Shown here one piece after another: positions 59,921 through 64,000 of a DNA stretch of 64,000 bases (the stretch's first letter is position 1; every line of letters begins with the position of its first letter). Under the pieces are notes generated by a model that ran no database searches, was not told where the DNA came from, and saw nothing but the letters and a program-made list of their open reading frames with translations. Origin of the DNA: Pseudonocardia hierapolitana (GTDB lineage Bacteria > Actinomycetota > Actinomycetes > Mycobacteriales > Pseudonocardiaceae). The stretch covers positions 3,162,001 through 3,226,000 of the forward strand of contig NZ_VIWU01000001.1 of NCBI RefSeq assembly GCF_007994075.1, in the 5' to 3' direction. The position numbers and the translations under genes were made by a program.

Positions 59921-62797
59921 ATGACGGTGGAGTTCCGGCTGCTCGGCGACGTCGAGGCGTGTCTCGACGGGCGCCCGCTCGAGACCGGCCACACGCGGCA
60001 ACGCACCGTGCTCGCCGCCCTGCTGGTCGACGTCGGCAGGCCCGTCCCGACCGACCAGCTCATCGGCCGGGTGTGGGCGGACCGGCCGCCGTACCGGGCC
60101 CGCAACGCCCTGTCGGCCTACGTGTCCCGGCTGCGCGGCGTGCTCACCGGCGTCGACGGGGTGCGCATCACCCGCGGACCGGGCGGCTACCTGCTCGCGA
60201 CCGACCCGCTCACCGTGGATCTGCACCTGTTCCGGCACCTGGTCTCCCGCGCGCGGGAGACCGATCGGCCGGCCGAGGCGGCCGCACTCCTCACCCAGGC
60301 CCTCGACCTGTGGCAGGGCGCCCCGTTCCCGACCGTCGACGTGCCCTGGTTCGCCGACCTGCGGACCGCGCTGGAGGCCGAGCGGCTCGCCGCCGTGCTC
60401 GACCGGAACGACGCGGCCCTCGGCGCAGGCCGCCACGCCGAGCTCCTCGGCGAGATCGCAGCCGCGTCCGCCGCACACCCGCTCGACGAGCGCCTGTCCG
60501 GGCAGCTCATGCTCGCCCAGTACCGCAGCGGCCGGCAGTCCGACGCGCTCTCGACCTACCAGCGGATCCGTCGCCGCCTCGTCGACGAGCTGGGCAGCGA
60601 ACCGGGCCCGGAGCTGCGCAGGGTGCACCAGCAGATCCTCGACGCCGACCCCGGTGCCCCGACCGTGCGCCGCGGCACCGCGCGGTCGCGCGGCAACCTG
60701 GAGCGGCGCCCGACCCGCTTCCTCGGCCGGGACGACGACGTCCGGCAGGTCGCGGACGCCGTGCGGGACGGCCCGTTGGTCACGCTCACCGGCGTCGGCG
60801 GCGTCGGCAAGACCAGGCTCGCCGTCGAGACCGCCCGCCACGTCGGTGCGCGCTTCCCCGACGGCGTGTGGCTGTGCGAGCTCGCCCCGCTGTCCGACGG
60901 CGCCGCGGTGGGCCACGCCGTGGCCGGCGCGCTCGGCGTGCAGCAACAACAGGGGCTCGGCATCGAGCAGACGCTCACCGACTACCTCGACGGGCGCGAC
61001 CTGCTGCTCGTGGTGGACAACTGCGAGCACGTCCTGGACGCGGCGGCCCGGGTCGTCGACCGGGTCGTGCGGCACTGCCCGTCGGTGGTGGTGCTCGCCA
61101 CGAGCCGGGAGCCGCTCGGTGTCGAGGGCGAACGGGTGCTCCCGGTGCATCCGCTGCGCGATGCCGACGCCGCGGCGCTGTTCACCGACCGCGCGAGGGC
61201 GCACCGCCCGGAGTTCGCCCTCGATCCCGACGTCGAGGACGCGGTGGGCGAGATCTGCCGGCGGCTCGACGGGCTGCCGCTCGGCATCGAGCTCGCAGCC
61301 GCCCGGATCCGCGCGATGTCGGCGACGGAGCTCGCGCACCGGCTCGACAGCTCGCGGCTGCTGCACGCCACGCGCGGTGCGGACCCGCGGCACCAGAGCC
61401 TCGTGGCCGCCATCGACTGGTCCTACCGCCTGCTCTCCGAGCCGGAACGGACGCTGTTCACCCGGCTGTCGCTGTTCGCGGGCGGGTTCGACCTCGACGC
61501 CGCGCACGGCGTCTGCGCCGACCAGGGGCGCACCGAGGAGGACACGCTCGACCTGCTGGTCGGGCTCGTCGACAAGTCCATGGTCATCGCACGGGGCGGG
61601 CCGGGCCGCTCCCGCTACCTCGTCCTCGAGACGCTGCGCGCGTACGGGCGCGAGCACCTCGACCGGGCCGGCCTGACCGACCACCTCGCCCGCAGGCACG
61701 CCGCTCACTTCGCGGCGCTCGCCGAACGGGGCGCCCGGGCCGTACAGGGTGCCGACGAGCGGATCTGGGTGGAACGGGTGCTCCCCGACTTCGACAACCT
61801 GCGCGCCGCGTTCGAGCGCGCCGTCGCTGACCGGGACGCCGACCTCGCACTGCGGCTGGTCACCTCGCTTCCCGAGCTCGCCCACCTGCGAGTCGGCTAC
61901 GAGTCGGCGCACTGGGCCGAACGGGCGCTCGAACTCGCGGATCCCGGGCACCCGCTGTTCGCCGCGGCGGTCGGCGCGGCCGCGCGCGGGGTGTGGAACC
62001 GCGGCGACTTCGTGCGCGCACGGTCGCTCGCCGCCCGCGCGGAGGGGCGGGTGCCGGCACGCGGCACCGGGCGGGTCGCCTATCCCGGCGACGTCCTCGC
62101 CGATGTGGCCCTGTACGAGGGCGATCCCGCCTCGGCCCTGCGGCACTACCGCGGCGAGGTGGAGCGGGCCCGCCGCGACGAGGACCCGATCCGGCTGGTC
62201 TGGACCCTCTACTACGTCGCGGTGTGCCACGCCGTCCTGCGCGCCCCGGAGGACGGGTTGCCCGCCGCGGAGGAAGCGGTGCGGGTGGCGGACCCGACCG
62301 CCAACCCGACCGCGCGGTCGATGGCCCGGTACGCGCTCGGCCTGGTGCTCAAGAAGTCCGACCCGAACCGCGCGCTCGCGCTGTTCGACGAGGCGGGCCG
62401 CCTCGCCGCGTCGGTGCGCAACTTCTGGTGGCACGGCATCGCGCTGATGGAGAGCGCCGCCACCCGGGCCGTGCACGCCGATGCGGCGCGGGCGTGCCGC
62501 GACTTCCTCGACGTCCTCGACCACTGGGAGCGGGTCGGCGACTGGAGCCAGCAGTGGATCGCCCTGCGGTACGTGGCGCGCCTGCTGGCGCGCGGCGGCG
62601 CCGCGGAGGACGCCGTCGCGCTGCACGCCGCGCTCGTCGCAGCGGGCAAGCCGTCCCCGCTCGACGCGGCCCGCCTGGCCGACCTCGCCCGTGCTGTCGG
62701 CGACGAGCGGTACGCGGACGCGACGGCGATCGGGTCCCGGCTCTCCGGATCGGCGGTCGTGGCACACGCGCGCGCAGCGCTCGCCCACCACGGCTGA
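59921..62797 (+). CDS. SARP/AfsR-type regulator: OmpR-like HTH, BTAD, NB-ARC, TPR-like tail
   Basis: 958 residues. Winged helix of the SARP type at about 1-90 (LLGDVEACLDGRPLETGHTRQRTVLAALL, RVWADRPPYRARNALSAYVSRLRGVL). A BTAD domain with FLEV-type helices runs to about 245. The NB-ARC ATPase has Walker A GVGGVGKTRLA (about 290-300) and LLVVDNCEH as Walker B, then an ELAAARIRAM and VAAIDWSYRLLSEPE segment of AfsR-type proteins. The C-terminal 350 residues are TPR-like helices. Such proteins often activate secondary metabolism. ATG 59921 was preferred over GTG 59909. Confidence 0.9.
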   Translation: MTVEFRLLGDVEACLDGRPLETGHTRQRTVLAALLVDVGRPVPTDQLIGRVWADRPPYRARNALSAYVSRLRGVLTGVDGVRITRGPGGYLLATDPLTVDLHLFRHLVSRARETDRPAEAAALLTQALDLWQGAPFPTVDVPWFADLRTALEAERLAAVLDRNDAALGAGRHAELLGEIAAASAAHPLDERLSGQLMLAQYRSGRQSDALSTYQRIRRRLVDELGSEPGPELRRVHQQILDADPGAPTVRRGTARSRGNLERRPTRFLGRDDDVRQVADAVRDGPLVTLTGVGGVGKTRLAVETARHVGARFPDGVWLCELAPLSDGAAVGHAVAGALGVQQQQGLGIEQTLTDYLDGRDLLLVVDNCEHVLDAAARVVDRVVRHCPSVVVLATSREPLGVEGERVLPVHPLRDADAAALFTDRARAHRPEFALDPDVEDAVGEICRRLDGLPLGIELAAARIRAMSATELAHRLDSSRLLHATRGADPRHQSLVAAIDWSYRLLSEPERTLFTRLSLFAGGFDLDAAHGVCADQGRTEEDTLDLLVGLVDKSMVIARGGPGRSRYLVLETLRAYGREHLDRAGLTDHLARRHAAHFAALAERGARAVQGADERIWVERVLPDFDNLRAAFERAVADRDADLALRLVTSLPELAHLRVGYESAHWAERALELADPGHPLFAAAVGAAARGVWNRGDFVRARSLAARAEGRVPARGTGRVAYPGDVLADVALYEGDPASALRHYRGEVERARRDEDPIRLVWTLYYVAVCHAVLRAPEDGLPAAEEAVRVADPTANPTARSMARYALGLVLKKSDPNRALALFDEAGRLAASVRNFWWHGIALMESAATRAVHADAARACRDFLDVLDHWERVGDWSQQWIALRYVARLLARGGAAEDAVALHAALVAAGKPSPLDAARLADLARAVGDERYADATAIGSRLSGSAVVAHARAALAHHG

Positions 62798-62884
62798 CCA
62801 GCGCATTTCACGTCCGTCGAAACAACGCCGATGCGACGGCGCCCAGGCTTGCAGCTCCCTGGAACCCAGCTTTGTGAGGACAAT

Positions 62885-63706
62885 ATGACCAGGACCGTTC
62901 AGGACGCCGACCGCGAGCTCAAGGCCAAGCACCGGGCACTGTGGGCGTCGGGCGACTACCCCGCCGTTGCGGCGCAGCTCATCCCCGAGCTCGGTCCCGC
63001 GCTGGTCGAGGCCACCGGCGTACGGGCGGGCCAGCGAGTGCTCGACGTCGGTGCGGGCTCCGGCAACGCGGCCATCCCGGCCGCCGCCACGGGCGCCGAC
63101 GTCACCGCGTCGGATCTGACACCCGAGCTCTTCGCCGCAGGCAGGCGGATCGCCGCCGAGCGGGGCGTCGACCTGACGTGGACCGAGGCCGACGCGGAGG
63201 CCCTGCCCTTCCCCGACGACACGTTCGACGTCGTCATGTCCTGCGTCGGGGCCATGTTCGCGCCGCGGCACCAGACGGTCGCCGACGAGCTGGTCCGGGT
63301 GACGCGCCCCGGCGGGACCATCGGCATGATCAACTGGACGCCGCAGGGGTTCATCGGCAACCTCTTCGCGACGATGGGGCCGTACGCGCCGCCACCGCCG
63401 CCCGGCGCGACCCCGCCACCGCGATGGGGCGACGAGGAGCACGTCCGCGCGCTGTTCGGCGACCGGGTCACCCCGCTCGAGATGCGGCGCCGGACCGTCC
63501 GCCTGGACCACCTCACCGATCCGACCGAGTTCCGCGAGTACTGGAAGCGCACCTACGGGCCGACGATCGCCGTGTACAAGTACAACGCCGACCGACCGGA
63601 GCGGATCGCCGACCTCGACCGCGAGTTCCTCGAATTCCTCACCACCTGGAGCACCGGCGCCGGATGGGAGGCCGAGTACCTGCTCGTCACCGCCCGGAAG
63701 CCGTGA
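62885..63706 (+). CDS. SAM-dependent methyltransferase (UbiE/type 11)
   Basis: 273 residues. Motif I VLDVGAGSGNAAIPAA at about residues 55-70, acidic residue in TASDLTPEL, motif post-I ALPFPDDTFDVVMSCVGAMFAP and motif III RVTRPGGTIGMINW. A Pro-run loop (PPPPPGATPPP) lies near residue 170. Substrate unknown; close homologues are common next to actinobacterial regulators. ATG 62885 has GAGGACA upstream; the frame is open 54 bases further up but without features. The acyl-CoA dehydrogenase-like gene follows by one base. Confidence 0.88.
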   Translation: MTRTVQDADRELKAKHRALWASGDYPAVAAQLIPELGPALVEATGVRAGQRVLDVGAGSGNAAIPAAATGADVTASDLTPELFAAGRRIAAERGVDLTWTEADAEALPFPDDTFDVVMSCVGAMFAPRHQTVADELVRVTRPGGTIGMINWTPQGFIGNLFATMGPYAPPPPPGATPPPRWGDEEHVRALFGDRVTPLEMRRRTVRLDHLTDPTEFREYWKRTYGPTIAVYKYNADRPERIADLDREFLEFLTTWSTGAGWEAEYLLVTARKP

Positions 63707-63707
63707 G

Positions 63708-64000
63708 ATGACGACGACGGCAACCTCGCCGCTCGCCGCCCTCGGGCTACTCGTCCCGCGCATCGAGCAGACCAGGGCGGCGAGTGCCGCGCAGCGGCGG
63801 CTTCCCGACGAGCTCGCCCGAGCCATGGCCGAGGCCGGGCTGTTCAACCTGCTCGTCCCGCGCGCGCTCGGCGGGCTCGAGCTCGACCCCCTCACGGCCG
63901 CCGACGTGGTCGAGGCCGCGTCCCGGGTCGACGGCTCGGCCGGATGGGCCGTCATGATCGGCGCCCAGTCCGCGTGGTTCGCCGCGTTCCTGCCGCCGCC
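63708..64000 (+). CDS. Acyl-CoA dehydrogenase/flavin hydroxylase-like protein (3' end outside window)
   Basis: First 97 residues only. The N-terminal helical domain with LPDELARAMAEAGLFNLLVPRALGGLELDPLTAADVVEAASRVDGSAGWAVMIG matches the acyl-CoA dehydrogenase fold as used by HsaA-type two-component flavin hydroxylases and by acyl-CoA dehydrogenases; the short SAGWAVMIG segment points slightly to the HsaA/HpaB-like branch. ATG 63708 starts one base after the methyltransferase stop, so the two are co-transcribed. Confidence 0.8.
   Translation, partial: MTTTATSPLAALGLLVPRIEQTRAASAAQRRLPDELARAMAEAGLFNLLVPRALGGLELDPLTAADVVEAASRVDGSAGWAVMIGAQSAWFAAFLPP

Noticed and set aside
58784..63955. Minus-strand open frame of over 1700 codons
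   Set aside because: Antisense of AzlCD, the SARP regulator and the methyltransferase, all of which have clear domain motifs; composition of the long frame is not protein-like.

Overview
The window is 64 kb of very GC-rich, gene-dense actinobacterial chromosome. The actinobacterial assignment rests on GroEL2-type GroEL, a CIRCE operator, an LppU-like lipoprotein, a DUF222-HNH protein, an AfsR-type SARP regulator and several promoter/start pairs that fit leaderless transcripts. A member of the Pseudonocardiaceae is my best guess, but that is inference. I saw no rRNA, tRNA, CRISPR array, transposase or phage module.

Layout. 1-3742: 3' part of an operon with CoA-transferase A/B subunits, two Bug-type binding lipoproteins and an SDR. 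3743-7304: a nested palindrome, a pentapeptide-repeat protein, an SDR, a methyltransferase, an AraC regulator and a small ABM-like protein. 7291-8693: P450 with its own 3Fe-4S ferredoxin. 8786-13535: tripartite-like efflux operon (MFS, HlyD, lipoprotein adaptor) with a divergent TetR. 13549-28721: two divergent sugar-acid utilisation clusters. The minus cluster has a GntR, Gfo/Idh oxidoreductase, Tat lipoprotein binding protein, fused permease, IclR, RraA-like lyase, enolase-superfamily dehydratase and NAD epimerase/dehydrogenase. The plus cluster has a binding protein, two permeases, SDR, enolase-superfamily dehydratase and RraA-like lyase. Neither encodes an ABC ATPase, so a shared ATPase elsewhere is likely.

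28723-35674: accessory zone with a triple-repeat lipoprotein, an 844-bp gene-poor stretch, a DUF222-HNH gene that runs into an antisense copy of the bioA 3' end, a small membrane protein, bioA, an SMR pump with a TetR under a large palindromic operator, a second TetR and a Pro/Arg-rich 36-residue ORF. 35703-46974: mostly single stress and housekeeping genes (DHFR-like protein, MFS, epoxide hydrolase, DUF4189, dienelactone hydrolase, P-loop kinase, Zn-ribbon protein, GroEL, TetR, DUF1905, aldo/keto reductase, XRE regulator, tyrosine phosphatase with an excisionase-type HTH protein).

46983-55274: Opp/Nik-type ABC importer operon with GNAT and MdtH-like MFS genes, divergent from an EntS-like MFS and a HxlR regulator. 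A Fur/Zur-like box lies in the shared promoter region, so the set may handle a metal or metal chelate. 55351-64000: F420-type reductase, isochorismatase-like hydrolase, FAD monooxygenase, AzlCD amino-acid exporter, SARP/NB-ARC regulator, methyltransferase and the start of an acyl-CoA dehydrogenase-like gene cut by the window edge.

Coordinates give my chosen start codon. All functional names come from reading motifs by eye, not from database searches.
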